Assembly (NCBI GenBank): GCA_002794775.1
Contig: NBAY01000021.1
Coordinates: 124,001-188,000 of the forward strand
DNA length: 64,000 nucleotides
Source of the DNA: Porodaedalea pini
Lineage: Eukaryota; Basidiomycota; Agaricomycetes; Hymenochaetales; Hymenochaetaceae
Reading direction: 5' to 3'
Shown: positions 34,901-44,625 of the stretch, piece after piece
Layout: every line of letters begins with the position of its first letter
How positions within the stretch are numbered: the stretch's first letter is position 1
Made by a program: the position numbers and the translations under genes
Notes under the pieces: model-generated
Database searches by the model: none
The model's input: the letters and a program-made list of their open reading frames with translations, nothing else
What the model was told of the DNA's origin: nothing

Positions 34901-36061
34901 ATCGAATTCCTGTTCACTGAAGACGTCCGCGAACTCTTTGACATAGTTCGGGACTTCCTCGAGCACCTGTTGTCTGACCTTCAGCGCTTTTCTCGGATCG
35001 GACTTAATGTACCTGTCCCAATCGAAGAGGAAGAGCTGATCGCCGTCTTCAAGTTCCACCAAATCAAGGTTTTTGTCGGGGTCTGCATCAATGTCCTCTA
35101 GACTACGGATATAGCCGCATACATCGGGGCATCGATCAAATTCGATCGTTGATTTTTGCCAGTCGATGTTGGGATTGTGCAGCTTTAACCATTCATGTCC
35201 GATGAACACATCTGTTTTCCCTAGATCTGTGACCGCGAAGTGGATGCGCTCCGAATGATCTTTAATCGTCATGCGCATTTCCACAAACTCTGTGATCGAG
35301 CCGTCCTTGTTGAGCGTGCCGTCAGCATTATAGACTCGGATTGGGATGGGTGTCTTTTTTGTCCGGATCTGATGCTTTTCGACGAAGGATCGGTTGATAC
35401 ATGAGCCAGTGCAGCCACTGTCCAGTAGGGCGTCTACCTTGAACTGGTTACCGGTGTCGGTCGTTTGAAGGAGAATCGGTACCATGAGCTGTTGCCCCCG
35501 AGACCCTCTTACGAACCGTTTCGGACCCCTCAGGTCCCTAACAGCTGCCACGGCATCTGGTTCTTCTAGCGCAATGATTTGACGCACCGTCTCTTCATTC
35601 GCTTCAGCATGCCTCTGCTGTTTCATCCACACTCGGAGAGTCGTTAAAGCACTTTCGAGTTTATCCTCTTTGAGACGCCGTACTACCCATGGGGCCGTAA
35701 AGGGGACAGGGTGATCTCTCCAGGACTTCCTCTCAGCTTGTTTCGACGAGTTTTCATTTTTCACGGATTTCGGTTCAGTTCCGGCCAAGGAAGAAATAGA
35801 ATTAAAAGATTCAGAACAGGGTTTTACATGATTTTTTGACACAGGAGTAGGACGAGATGATGAGGCAGACGTGTTGTTACATATAGGCATATCTATACTA
35901 CTAGCTACTGGTACAGGGACAGAAGGAATATTTTTGCGAGTGACATTGCTTTTTACATTTTTTTGTATTTTATCTAAATTGTCTACAGAGTCCATAGAAT
36001 TATCAAAAATGGCCGTTTGAAAAACCGAAACTGAACCTATCCCAGTCAGTGCCGTGTTCAC
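31922..36061 (-). CDS. pol: Gypsy Pol polyprotein (PR-RT-RNaseH-IN-chromodomain)
   Basis: A 1379-codon open frame with these domains in order: aspartic protease (DSGCTGS, residues 214-220); reverse transcriptase (PFFFIKKKDGKLRPVQDYRRL, KLDIRWGYNNIRI, catalytic YMDD at 560-563); RNase H (VEADSSHFANGAILS, NYEIYDKEMFAI); integrase with an HHCC finger (HDSTLAGHPG, CDACQRTK), the catalytic acidic residues around TADLIGELP and DRGSQF, YHPQTDGQTERINQ and a GPY/F-type module (RYGPFIVEKKIGTSAYRLKLP); and a C-terminal chromodomain (YLVHWKGYPNEEHTWEP), which steers chromoviruses to heterochromatin. The frame begins with GTG overlapping the gag stop, in the -1 frame relative to gag; the first ATG is 22 codons in. 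Expression could be by frameshifting or reinitiation; no classic slippery heptamer was seen. Confidence 0.93.
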   Translation of the reverse strand: MNTALTGIGSVSVFQTAIFDNSMDSVDNLDKIQKNVKSNVTRKNIPSVPVPVASSIDMPICNNTSASSSRPTPVSKNHVKPCSESFNSISSLAGTEPKSVKNENSSKQAERKSWRDHPVPFTAPWVVRRLKEDKLESALTTLRVWMKQQRHAEANEETVRQIIALEEPDAVAAVRDLRGPKRFVRGSRGQQLMVPILLQTTDTGNQFKVDALLDSGCTGSCINRSFVEKHQIRTKKTPIPIRVYNADGTLNKDGSITEFVEMRMTIKDHSERIHFAVTDLGKTDVFIGHEWLKLHNPNIDWQKSTIEFDRCPDVCGYIRSLEDIDADPDKNLDLVELEDGDQLFLFDWDRYIKSDPRKALKVRQQVLEEVPNYVKEFADVFSEQEFDQLPERRPWDHAIELKPGSKLSDCKIYPLSPSEQVALDEFLTENLRTGRIRNSQSEMASPFFFIKKKDGKLRPVQDYRRLNEMTVKNKYPLPLIQELIDKTKQAKFFTKLDIRWGYNNIRIREGDEHKAAFRTNRGLFEPTVMFFGLTNSPATFQGFMNEIFRELVNDGHVIVYMDDILIFARTREHHDKLVRQVLEVLRANKLFLKPEKCSFAQETVNYLGHILGNGQIRMDPAKVAGVKDWPVPKNKKELQSFLGFCNYYRRFILAFSHYAKPLTALTGDVEWKWEVEQQEAFERLKQKLCEEPVLTVPTDDGQFRVEADSSHFANGAILSQFVDGKWHPIAYRSQALSQAERNYEIYDKEMFAIMCALDDWRQYLLGATQTFEIWSDHLNLQYFRKPQKINHQQARWLQELADYDFKLFHKPGALMTKADLLSRRADHERGENDNIDIVLLKPDLFVNETLLEALDADFVKRIKRVRNNRDRAVVKALERKEREWEEEEGLLMWKGRIYVPKDHKLREDIIRNHHDSTLAGHPGRYKTHELITRNYWWPGIQRDVRMYVEGCDACQRTKAHRAKPHNPLNPNEIPKGPWEIVTADLIGELPESNGHNAICVFVDRFSKQVHAIPTSVSITSEGMARLYRDHVFRLHGIPRKFIHDRGSQFESKFMNELYRLLGIEGNPSTAYHPQTDGQTERINQEIEQYLRLFVNHHQSDWAEWLALAEFAYNDKEQTSTGASPFFVNHGRHPYKGTNPRRESTNESAKQFADRMAKIREETESALKHAAETMKRFYDRTKGESIEYKPGEKVMLEGTHLKTDRPMKKLGDKRYGPFIVEKKIGTSAYRLKLPRTWKKVYPVFNEVLLSPYHEPQYTSQKQDLPPPPEIIDDVPEYEVEKVVDSKLVRGKLKYLVHWKGYPNEEHTWEPIENLTNSQEAIDEFHKSTPSAPRALNTLEMSQLKFRPVFEMTEPERQKGVAQWWAGKFQGREQGRSGRSP

Positions 36062-37143
36062 TGCTGGGGTTCTGCAAAATCCAACTCCCGCTCAAAGAGC
36101 GCCTCCTCTTCTTCCTCCGCAAAGTCTGACTCCTTGAGCGTTGCGGTCTCGTCTGCCCAGACTTTTCTCTCTCGGGGTTCCATCCCCATCAACACAGCCC
36201 TTATCACCTTCTTCTGCATCGGGCAATTCCTCTGTAGATGTCCAGATTCCTTGCAGTAGTAGCAGAGTCCGGCTTTCCTCAGCTCTTCGAGTGAGACGTC
36301 CATCGGCTTCCCCATGCCTCCGTATGTGACTCCGGTGGCATCGCGTCTTTCGGGGATTCTCGGTGTGAACGTCTGGGTAGGTTTTGGTGGGAGCACCTGA
36401 GGTCTGGACGGGGCAGCGCGCATTTGTTCGATGGCCTTCATCTGACGTCTAGCGTTGTCGAATCGAATGGCTTTTTCTTGCCAGCCTTTGTACGTGGTTG
36501 GGACCGTGTCACTCATTTCGATTCGGTATACGATCTCTCTATCCAAGGCTTTCGTCAGTTTGTGGATGAGGGTGTCGTCATTCTTTGCGTCATCGTTGTA
36601 TCCTGCCGCACGGCGATAGATGTCGAACTGCTGGAAGAATTGGTCGGCTGTGATGTCTCGGGTGTGCTTCCAGCTATCCAATTTTTGCATGGCGTTCATG
36701 CGTTCGTTCGGATCTCCGAACGCTTTCTCCAGCTGTTCGTTAAACTTCTGGCGACTGACGAGCGAAAAGATCAGATAGCCGTCCATCTTGATGCTTTCCA
36801 GGAAGTTCTGTGCCCAGAGTGCGGCCGAGCCTTCCGTCATGAACGACAACACGAAAAGGAAGTAGTCCTTGTCGTTCATGAAGTCCTCTGCGTTAGCTTC
36901 AACGTAAAGGGTGATGGCACGTTCGAACTTCTTGTAGTCTCGTCCGTTGAACGTCTCGGGTTTGGCGATATGTCTTCCTCCACTGCGGCTTGTTGGTGGA
37001 GGGACAGGTGCGGCTGCGGCTGCTGGCGTGGGGGTTGCGAGTAATCCCAGGCCGTGTAGCGCGTTGATGATCTCCTGCATCATGTCGTTTGAGATCGTCG
37101 GAGTTGCGGCTGCTGGCGCAGCTGGGGCTTGGGGTTCTGCCAT
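36058..37143 (-). CDS. gag: Gypsy Gag protein
   Basis: 361 residues from the ATG at 37143. It has an alanine/proline-rich start, a capsid-like helical core (AEDFMNDKDYFLFVLSFM, EGSAALWAQNFLE, LEKAFGDPNERMNAMQKL) and one CCHC zinc knuckle, CYYCKESGHLQRNC (CX2CX4HX4C), for RNA packaging. The C-terminus is acidic (FAEEEEEALFEREL). The stop TGA (36058-36060) overlaps the first codon of the pol frame. Confidence 0.9.
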   Translation of the reverse strand: MAEPQAPAAPAAATPTISNDMMQEIINALHGLGLLATPTPAAAAAPVPPPTSRSGGRHIAKPETFNGRDYKKFERAITLYVEANAEDFMNDKDYFLFVLSFMTEGSAALWAQNFLESIKMDGYLIFSLVSRQKFNEQLEKAFGDPNERMNAMQKLDSWKHTRDITADQFFQQFDIYRRAAGYNDDAKNDDTLIHKLTKALDREIVYRIEMSDTVPTTYKGWQEKAIRFDNARRQMKAIEQMRAAPSRPQVLPPKPTQTFTPRIPERRDATGVTYGGMGKPMDVSLEELRKAGLCYYCKESGHLQRNCPMQKKVIRAVLMGMEPRERKVWADETATLKESDFAEEEEEALFERELDFAEPQQ

Positions 37144-37985
37144 GATAGGCGGTGGTGTTGGTGATGGGTGGGGTGGTTGGTGGGCTCCTAGCTCGTCGTC
37201 TAGGCGTACCAGGTCGTCGTCGGTCAGGGGTGGTAGTTGTGCGAGGACAGCGTCGGCAGTGTCTTCTGGTGGTGTATTCCACCGCTGTGCTGCTGATCCA
37301 GGCAGTCGAGCGTACGGGTGTGGAGCCAGCTCAAATCAGAGACAACACTGCCAGCCGACAGGTGGTGCGGACGCCTGCGGATCTGATTGAGCGCTGTAAC
37401 AAAACTCCTGATGTGGTGGTCGACTTTCACTTGCTGATCAAACCCGGATCTTCCTCTGTGAAGACTCCAACGGGCGCCAAGGGACCTTTCCGAAGATCAC
37501 CCCCAAGGCCTGGTAGCTACTCTCGAGTGGGTCGGACTCAACGTTACCCCCTCTCAAACGAGCGCTAGTTGATCAAATAGAAAGAGGACGGCGGGTTGTG
37601 AAACGAGTGAGTTTAATAATGAAGGTAAGGAATTAACGACGTATCGGCCTGATCGATGCACGTGAGATCGATCTAAGAATAGGTGTGGGTCGAAGCGATC
37701 GTAGTCGGGGTCGCAGTCCAAGTCGTCGGACGCGTCGGATGAGAATGTTGGTCTAGAGTTCGGGGTTACGGACAGGTAGTGGTCGGTTTTGAGGTTGTTG
37801 GATGAGATGAGGGTTGAGAGTGATGATGATAGATAGTAGGAATAGTTCAATGGTGAGAGTGATTTGTGGGGTACAGGTGAAGGTGTAGATGGTAGCGCGG
37901 TAGAGAGATCGTTGTTGGTAGGAGATGCGAATGTTTAGAGCCAGCGTGGCGTTGGTGACTGAGAATGCGCAAGGCGGTAGGGGTA

Positions 37986-37996
37986 AGTTTCGACCT
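37986..37996 (-). other. Primer-binding site, self-priming type
   Basis: Two bases inside the 5' LTR. The minus-strand sequence AGGTCGAAACT here is the exact reverse complement of AGTTTCGACCT at 38165-38155 within the LTR. That LTR site lies about 30 nt downstream of a TATATAA box, where transcription should begin. There is no TGG for a tRNA 3' end. This is the Tf1/sushi self-priming arrangement. Confidence 0.65.
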
Positions 37997-38191
37997 TGTG
38001 TCAGCGACGGACTACGGGTACACAAATGATAGCCGGGTCGCGCAGAACTCAGTCAGAGGAGGAGGGAGACAAGAGAGAGAGCAGTGAGCCAGGGGGAACT
38101 GACACAGCGCAGAGATAAGGAATAGCTTCTGGACGTAGCCAGGTAGAATTGACCAGGTCGAAACTAGGGGATAAGTACAGGAGGACTACCT

Positions 38192-38202
38192 ACTTATATA
38201 CC
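38192..38202 (-). promoter_or_regulatory. LTR core promoter (TATA box)
   Basis: GGGTATATAAG on the minus strand, about 30 nt before the putative self-primer start at 38165. Confidence 0.6.
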
Positions 38203-38374
38203 CTTCAGCGGCTGCGCACGGACCAGGGAATTAACTACTACATAAGGATAGATGATAGAACGTCGTGGAACTTCATAGAATAATGAAATCATAGGATCGG
38301 TCAGCGAGTAAGGATAGTGTGAGAAGGAGCGTAATGAATAATGAGTAAGCAGGAATAAGCGTGATTAGTGATGG

Positions 38375-38430
38375 ATGGATAAGATATGATAAGATAAGAT
38401 AAGAGAAAATGATAAGATAAGATAATTTAA
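38375..38430 (-). promoter_or_regulatory. GATA-factor motif cluster in LTR U3
   Basis: Seven GATAA units within about 55 bp on the plus strand (complement TTATC on the element strand), duplicated in the other LTR. Fungal GATA factors bind such sites; function here is inferred. Confidence 0.45.
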
Positions 38431-38445
38431 AAAGCGTCCATGACA

Positions 38446-39455
38446 CTATCATCTTCAAATATCATGACATATATCATACTTCCAAATACAAAAGCTGTCC
38501 CTGTTACAAGCATGACTTTGAGGCACAATGATAGTGTCTTATCTATAAAATAGTAAATAAATAAATTCTCTAGCTCCGTGACACTTACTTTGAGAGTAAA
38601 GTGCAAGAACTCAGATTATTAGAATATCTATGGACATAAGGTTGTTATAGATCAAGTATAATGTGAAAGCATAACAGCTTGCAGTCAATCAAGATGATAT
38701 TTATACATCCTGATCTCAATGTCAGTGACTTGTGTCATTTAACCATACTTTGAGTTGAGGCACTCACCAGCTAGGTGGGAAGTCCATATAGAAAAATTGC
38801 CTAAAAAGCATCAGAGAGCTTGGTAATAACTTTCAATTTGCAGCTTATACCTATGAACAGAGATCAGCTTTTCACTATGCATGACTTAAATCTATTGAAC
38901 GTACAGCAGAAGTGTTGCCTTATATGTATTTACTTTGAAGGCAGAATGTCAAGAGTCTTTCAACACAACTAATAGAGTTAGCTTGACTTCCTTACCAAAC
39001 AAATATATCACAGCACCTAGGATTCTGATGTATTGATTCTGATAAATTCCTTGAATAGTGACTCAAATGGACACTAATTGCATCACATACCACAATAAAA
39101 GCAATATTGATATTGTTGTGCTGGGTTCCCTTCATGAACTTCAAGATAAGCATTCTATTTCAGAATCTAAACTGAAATGTATACCCAAAAGTATTTAATC
39201 TAGAAGACAGCATATCAGACATATTCTTTCAGGAAACACAATGGAGAATGTACCTTCTTATCCATTGTGATGACTAACATTGCTATGAGCTCCTCTTGAA
39301 ACCCTAGAGCATGAAGTGAGTGTATGTACCAGTATCGTAGACCAAGACAGCAATAATTGCTACAAGAAATACTGTGCCATAGTCAGGTCTGAGACCTATA
39401 TTGGTACTTCACTTGGATCAATAGACTTGACATCAGATCTAGTCAGAAGTGTTAT
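38446..39455 (-). pseudogene. DUF6533 gene relic, 5' part
   Basis: The minus strand parallels the intact paralogue at 47615-49223 exon by exon: RSDVKSIDPSEVPI (paralogue RSDIELIDPNEVPL), VITMDKK, IKYFW, NQYIRILGAVIYLFG (paralogue NRYIGLLGAVAYLFC) and VLALYSQ before a retained intron. The start ATG is ATA (39453-39455), and a Trp codon after EVPI is TAG. The intron positions match the paralogue, so this is an old genomic duplicate, not a retrocopy. The 3' part lies at 30874-31457; the gypsy element interrupts the gene. Confidence 0.78.
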
Positions 39456-40619
39456 TTGCTAGACAAGCTTCTTCAAGACAAGACAATGAGAGTTAGACAT
39501 AGGTAGATATCTTGATCTCGCACACAGGGCTGTGCATTTATATATACTTGTCTGAGAGCTCATCAGTAGAACAGATGAGAGTGAGATGCTTTGCTCATCT
39601 GATGAGTCTGTAGATAGACATCAATCATAAAAACAGAATTATGACAGTGCTGAAGAACTGACAAGTTGATATTAAGTGATGCATCTGCTCACTCCATCAT
39701 CTTCATAATTACAATCTTCATGTAGGAGGAGCTAGAATTGTGTATTGTACTGCCCATCATGTCTCTAGTCCTATTTGAGCCAAGCAGTATGTCTATAGCC
39801 TTTCCTACATGAAGCCTTGTCCATATGAAGCAATGCAGCTAGTGTTGGGCCATGAAGATATGGAAGATGTAGATGAGTGCAGTGTTACACTGTGTAAGAG
39901 AATGAATGGCATATTTTGAATATCAAGATAGGTAGGAAAAGTCTAGAGATCATGAAATTAGATGGGAATACTTGACTAATACCAAGTATTGCTCTAGGGT
40001 GGTAGCATCACATTAAAGTCATAAAATGGAGTCAGCAGGCACATTCAGCCTACCATGGAGCAGAAAAGAGAGGCAACTCAAATTTTGTGAGCATGCTTGA
40101 TATCCATCACACCAAGATTGAATTCCATCTGAATGGAAAGCAAAAATAGTATATAGTCATAGGTCCTGCAGCATTAAGTGAGCAATGACAGAATGTCTGT
40201 GGTCCATTGGCCTTTGGTGCTATCTATGTACTGAGAATCAGAGTTTAGTTATGATAAATAGTTAAAAGATTAGAATCAAGAATCACCTGCTCCTTGCCAG
40301 TGATGAAGTGTATGCTCATAGTTATCTCTGATATCAATCTGGTGCGCTGAAGAGATCTATAATTAGACCTATAGATATGATATCCAGGTTCCAGATAGTA
40401 AGTGAATTAAATGAAAGGTATGGATAGGTTAATGAACTTTCTTTTTTTGAGAAAAGAAAAATCAGTCTCTGGACAAAGATAGTAAGTTCAAGATTGCGCA
40501 TTATGTAGAACTATCATAGAACCAAATGCAATGATGTGTGATCATTCAGGATAACATCTGACTCTGCAAATGCATGATGTTATCATATAGTAAGAAAAAA
40601 AGCTTTCCATGTCAAAATT
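39456..40619. other. AT-rich, CpG-depleted stretch
   Basis: No readable gene; CG dinucleotides are almost absent. Probably strongly eroded repeat or gene sequence. Confidence 0.5.
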
Positions 40620-41245
40620 TTGAGTTAAAGTACTCCAGCTCATCACCTTCCTCAGCAAACTACTGCTTCACAATTTCATCAGTGTTGTATATGTACTGGT
40701 CAGAATAGTAGGCATCTGTCTCAACTATACATTTAGCAGAGCTGTTCAGCCTTGTCTCTACTATATTATATCCCTACTAAGTTTTTGCATGCATCTGACA
40801 GAGTTCAATGTCCCTTCTTTCATGCATCTTCGCATCATGCACCTGTTATTCAGGGCCATCTGGTAGATAGGAAAACACACTGGTTGTTCCAACTGCTTGC
40901 CTGTGTCTTTGATGTATGTTCATAACCACACAAAAGTCTTGGGAGTGTAGAGAGACTTGAGATGTGGGAAAGAAGTAATCTAAGGACTGCAGCATCTTCT
41001 ATTGCCATTACCACCCCTTTTGCTTGATACAGATAATGATAAAGATAGCAGATAGAGTTAGATACTATCTTGCAGTTAGAATTGAGATAGATCTTACAAG
41101 CATGGGATGACATGCATCACCAAGGAGCACAAGCTGCCCTCCAGGATATGTCCAAGTCCCAGGTGGTTCATGGTCCATGAGTCTCCATCTCAAGGCTGTC
41201 TTGATGTAGGAGATTAGTTCCCTGACTCTGGAGTGTCTAAGGGTT
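40620..41245 (-). pseudogene. FAD-dependent monooxygenase relic, C-terminal part
   Basis: The minus strand reads RVRELISYIKTALRWRLMD, LVLLGDACHPMLV (the GDACHP FAD-binding motif), a retained intron, AQGVVMAIEDAAVLRLLLSH and LSTLPRLLCGYEH, then eroded C-terminal sequence with several stops. This is the salicylate-hydroxylase-like flavin monooxygenase family. It stops being readable exactly where the 18-bp terminus at 41246 begins; the preceding part of the gene lies beyond 46224. Confidence 0.75.
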
Positions 41246-41580
41246 CATCAGGAAAAACCTCCTGCTCAGAAACCCTTAGAAAGTTATTAGAATTGTAGTT
41301 AATTGTAGAATCTTTGGAATGTCATGAGAATGCAGTCTGAAGTTTAGAAAACTTGTAGAATTTCATAGAAAATTGTCCAAGTTTTGGAATTGAACAGAAT
41401 CGGCAGCTTGAAATTTAGAATATGGATAGGAAAATGACACACCTCATAGATCCTATGGAATTTTGTAGAATAAAAAACTGATTGTGGAATTCATTAGATT
41501 CTGCCATGGCTTGACACAGGTGCAGATACTAGATTAACTTCTTGGACCTATACTGGGACCCATGAACTATCTGCAGGTTA

Positions 41581-42289
41581 CAGTGTTTTTCATAAGTCTT
41601 GAGACATGTGAAGATCACAAAATCTGAGCATTTCAGCACCTCAAAAACTTGTAAAATCCATATCTCTGTCAATTCTTCACAGAATCATTTCAAAAATGTT
41701 GCCAAATTTATTTTTCAACAGCTTCTAAATGTTTGTGAGTGTAGTAGACAGAAACTAGAACATTGAGGCTGCAGTAGTGAGAATGGGTGTTTTTCTAGAA
41801 AAACTCCTTCCCTGATTTTTCCTGAGCTCAATTTTGAAGCCAATGACATGAAACTTGTTGGAGAATGGTCTATATATTATACTGTTGATGTTATCAGGGA
41901 TGAACTAGGGTGAATGTCTCTTGTCCTGTTTGACTGTTGTGCTGAAACTCTCAAACTCACCTAAATTTGCTTGACTCAGACAGTTGTCAAAAAGTGCCTG
42001 CATTGTTATAAGCCATCTATAATTTAATATAAGATATAGATACCATTCTCCAACAAGTTTCATGTCATTAGCTTCAAAATTGAGCTCAGGAAAAATCAGG
42101 GAAGGAGTTTTTCTAGAAAAACACCCATTCTCACTACTGCAGCCTCAATATTTCACCTTTTGTCCTCTAACCTCACATAAAGTTTAGAAACTATTGAAAC
42201 ATAAATTTAGCAACTTTTTTGACGAGTTTTTGTTAAGAATTGAGTGAGATATGATGTATTTTGTATTTGGAGGCACTTTCAAAAACTGC
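41581..42289. mobile_element. Foldback MITE with TA target site, diverged
   Basis: Terminus CAGTGTTTTTCATAAGTC at 41581 and a diverged complement ending 42289 are flanked by TA (41579-41580 and 42290-42291). The inner arms, about 41750-41870 and 42045-42165, are nearly identical inverted repeats. The terminus resembles that of the unit at 50786-51634. No ORF. Confidence 0.65.
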
Positions 42290-42379
42290 TAAGTCCAATT
42301 TCCCACACCTGGATGCGTCGTCCACAGAAGAGTGTGGGAACTTGATCACATGTATGTTGGTTTTGACGCTGCCACTCCA

Positions 42380-44625
42380 ATATGTCTGGTGCCGACGTCC
42401 TTACAGAACGTCTGAAAAAACCCTCGATCACATCCACCACAACCATCACACACGAAGTGGTAGCTTCGCCGGCCGCCTGGTGGGATGCACTCACTGCTGC
42501 AGGCAACATGCCGTCCGACTTCCGACTTTCAACTTGCTCATCTTCAAGCCGAAGACCGTAAAGTCTGAACTTCTCTGCACTGAACAAACTGTCAAGTGAA
42601 GAGCGCTTCATGCGCTCGACGTCAATGAGTGGTGAGCACGGTGGCCTTCCATTCGCAGGCGGGTGTCCATCGCCTATGGTTCGCTCTTCCAGTCAGGTGG
42701 CGCGGGCGCTGTGGGCAACAAGCGTACGCGTAGGAAATGTGGCGGCTCAACACGCAACGAGTCGGACCGTATCAGCGCTTCTGCCAATCAGTTCAAAGTG
42801 AACGCTACTTCCTCCGAACACGTTGCGCCGCTCGAAGCAGTCTGCGAACCGCTGGGCCGCGGGCAACACGTCCAGGTGTGGGGCCTCAATTGACACAGAC
42901 TCACCTGAGATTGTGGACAAGAAAGTCCATTTGCTGCTCAACAAGCCCACTATGGAGAAGTTGGAGTCCATCTCAAACCAGATCATTGCGTGGGCAAACT
43001 AGAGTGAGAGTGAGAAGGATGGGCGTACGCTCATTCAGCTCATTCGGCTTGTGTTCGAGAAGGCAACGGATGAGGCGGCCTGGAGTGAGATGTATGCTCG
43101 CTTGTGCTATAAGATGATGGAGCAGATCAGTCCGAACGTGCAGGATGATGGTATCCGCAATGCTGAGGGCAAGCCGATTACAGGTGATCAACTTTTCCGT
43201 AAGTACCTTCGGAATCGCTGTCAGGAAGACTTCGAGCGCGGCTGGACGCAGAAGGAGTCGATGGCGGCAGCGGCTCTCGTGAAGGCGACAGAGGATCAGG
43301 CTGTTAAGGATGCCAACGAAAGGAAGAAAACAAGGAGGCTGGCGAGAGTGCGCTGTACTTGGATGAATACCACACTGCTCAGAAGGCCAAGCGTCAAGGT
43401 CTCGGACTCGTCAAGTTCATCGGTGAGCTCTTCAATCTTCAGATGCTCATGGAACGTATCATGTATGACTGTATCAAGAAGCTGCTCAGCAACGTCGACA
43501 ATCCCGAGGAGGAAGAGATCGAAAGTTTATGTAAACTACTGACAAGTGTTTGTCAGGCGCTCGATACCTCTAAGGCTCGCGGACACATGGATGTCTATTT
43601 CAGTCGGATGAAGGAGCTTGCGAAGAGCAGTAACGTGTCGTCTCGTATGTAGTTCATGTTACAAGTGTGTACCTTCTGTTTCATAGCCTTTCGTTGAGCT
43701 GACTTTCTTGGACAGGATGTGATTGAATTGCGGGAAAGGAAACGGACTACTCGCAACTTGGTCGCTGCTCCGTCGACAATCGCCCAGATTTATGAGGCTG
43801 TACGCGCTCTTGCTTTGTTACTCAATTTCACTTGTGCTTACCAATATACAGGCTGCGAAAGAGAAGGCACGACAGGAGCAACATAACTTGGCACGGTCGG
43901 CCATGTTTCGTGGTGGTTCACGCCGTGGTCATGATCGTGACGGAAATGCTCAAGTGGGTCCCGACGGATGGGCTGTCGCCTCTGGTCCTTCGAGGCCTGC
44001 AAACAAGGCAGGCGATCTGACGAACTTTGGCAGAATTCAGAATGGCAGTGGAATCATGAACTTCGGACCAGCTAGCGTCTTCACGAAGAAGGGAGACAGC
44101 AAGCGCAACAGTGCGAGCCTTTCAAGGACAAATTCGAACACGAACATGTTCCAGATGCTGCAGGCCGCTGAGGCCGCTAATGAGGCTCCTACTACATCCT
44201 CGTCTCGTCCAAGTCGCCTGTCAAGCCGTACAACGAGCGTCGACTTGACCCACAATGCACCTGTGGAACCTGCCCAGCCTGCTCAGCTTCCCAGACTTAA
44301 CCTGCTTCCGCGTTCGACCCTTACAGGAGAAGTCGGAGAATAGTCCCGCTGAGACTCATGACGGCGAGGAGGGCGAGGAGGACGAGATGATCGAGAAGGA
44401 CTCTGGGAAAATTGTCGATGTCGAAGGAGCAAGCGGAAAAGAAGATTGACCAGGAACGCAAGGAGTTCTTCGCTATCCGCGATCTCGACGATGCGGAAGA
44501 GTATTTCTCTGTACTTCCCTCGGAGCATCAACATCTTCTCGTCGAGAAGCTTGTCATGTCTGCTATTGAGGCGAAGGAGGCTGATGCCAAACTCGTTGCC
44601 GACCTGTTTGAGCGTGCACCGTATC
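42380..44625 (+). pseudogene. eIF4G gene fragment (captured, decayed)
   Basis: eIF4G is the scaffold of the cap-binding translation complex. The plus strand shows a low-complexity segment (PSPMVRSSSQ, GNKRTRRK), then the MIF4G domain: DSPEIVDKKVHLLLNKPTME, LIQLIRLVFEKATDEAAWSE, MYARLCYKMMEQISPNVQDD, GLGLVKFIGELFNLQMLMER. A linker (SRRGHDRDGNAQVGPDGWAV) and the start of the MA3 domain (DDAEEYFSVLPSEHQHLLVEKL) follow. In-frame stops occur at 43000-43002 and near 43650, with a frame change near 43330. Introns are still present (for example ending near 43715 and 43853), so the copy came from genomic DNA. It ends abruptly inside MA3, joined to prolyl-tRNA synthetase sequence. Confidence 0.8.

Larger units (their letters stand above)
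31463..38445 (-). mobile_element. Complete Ty3/gypsy chromovirus-type retrotransposon
   Basis: 6983-bp element on the minus strand with 447-bp LTRs, 5-bp target duplication CTATC, a self-priming-type primer-binding site, a leader of about 840 nt, gag, pol with chromodomain and a polypurine tract next to the 3' LTR (31910-31920). Both ORFs are intact and the LTRs nearly identical, so it may be mobile. It sits inside a decayed DUF6533 gene. Confidence 0.9.
37999..38445 (-). repeat. LTR (5' LTR relative to the element)
   Basis: 447 bp, TG...CA ends. On the minus strand: a cluster of seven GATAA-type motifs near the U3 start (38375-38430), a TATATAA box at about 38194-38200 and the predicted RNA start at about 38165, so U3 is about 280 nt and R plus U5 about 167 nt. 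Confidence 0.9.

Noticed and set aside
36424..37044. Plus-strand ORF of 206 codons
   Set aside because: Antisense shadow of the gypsy gag gene.
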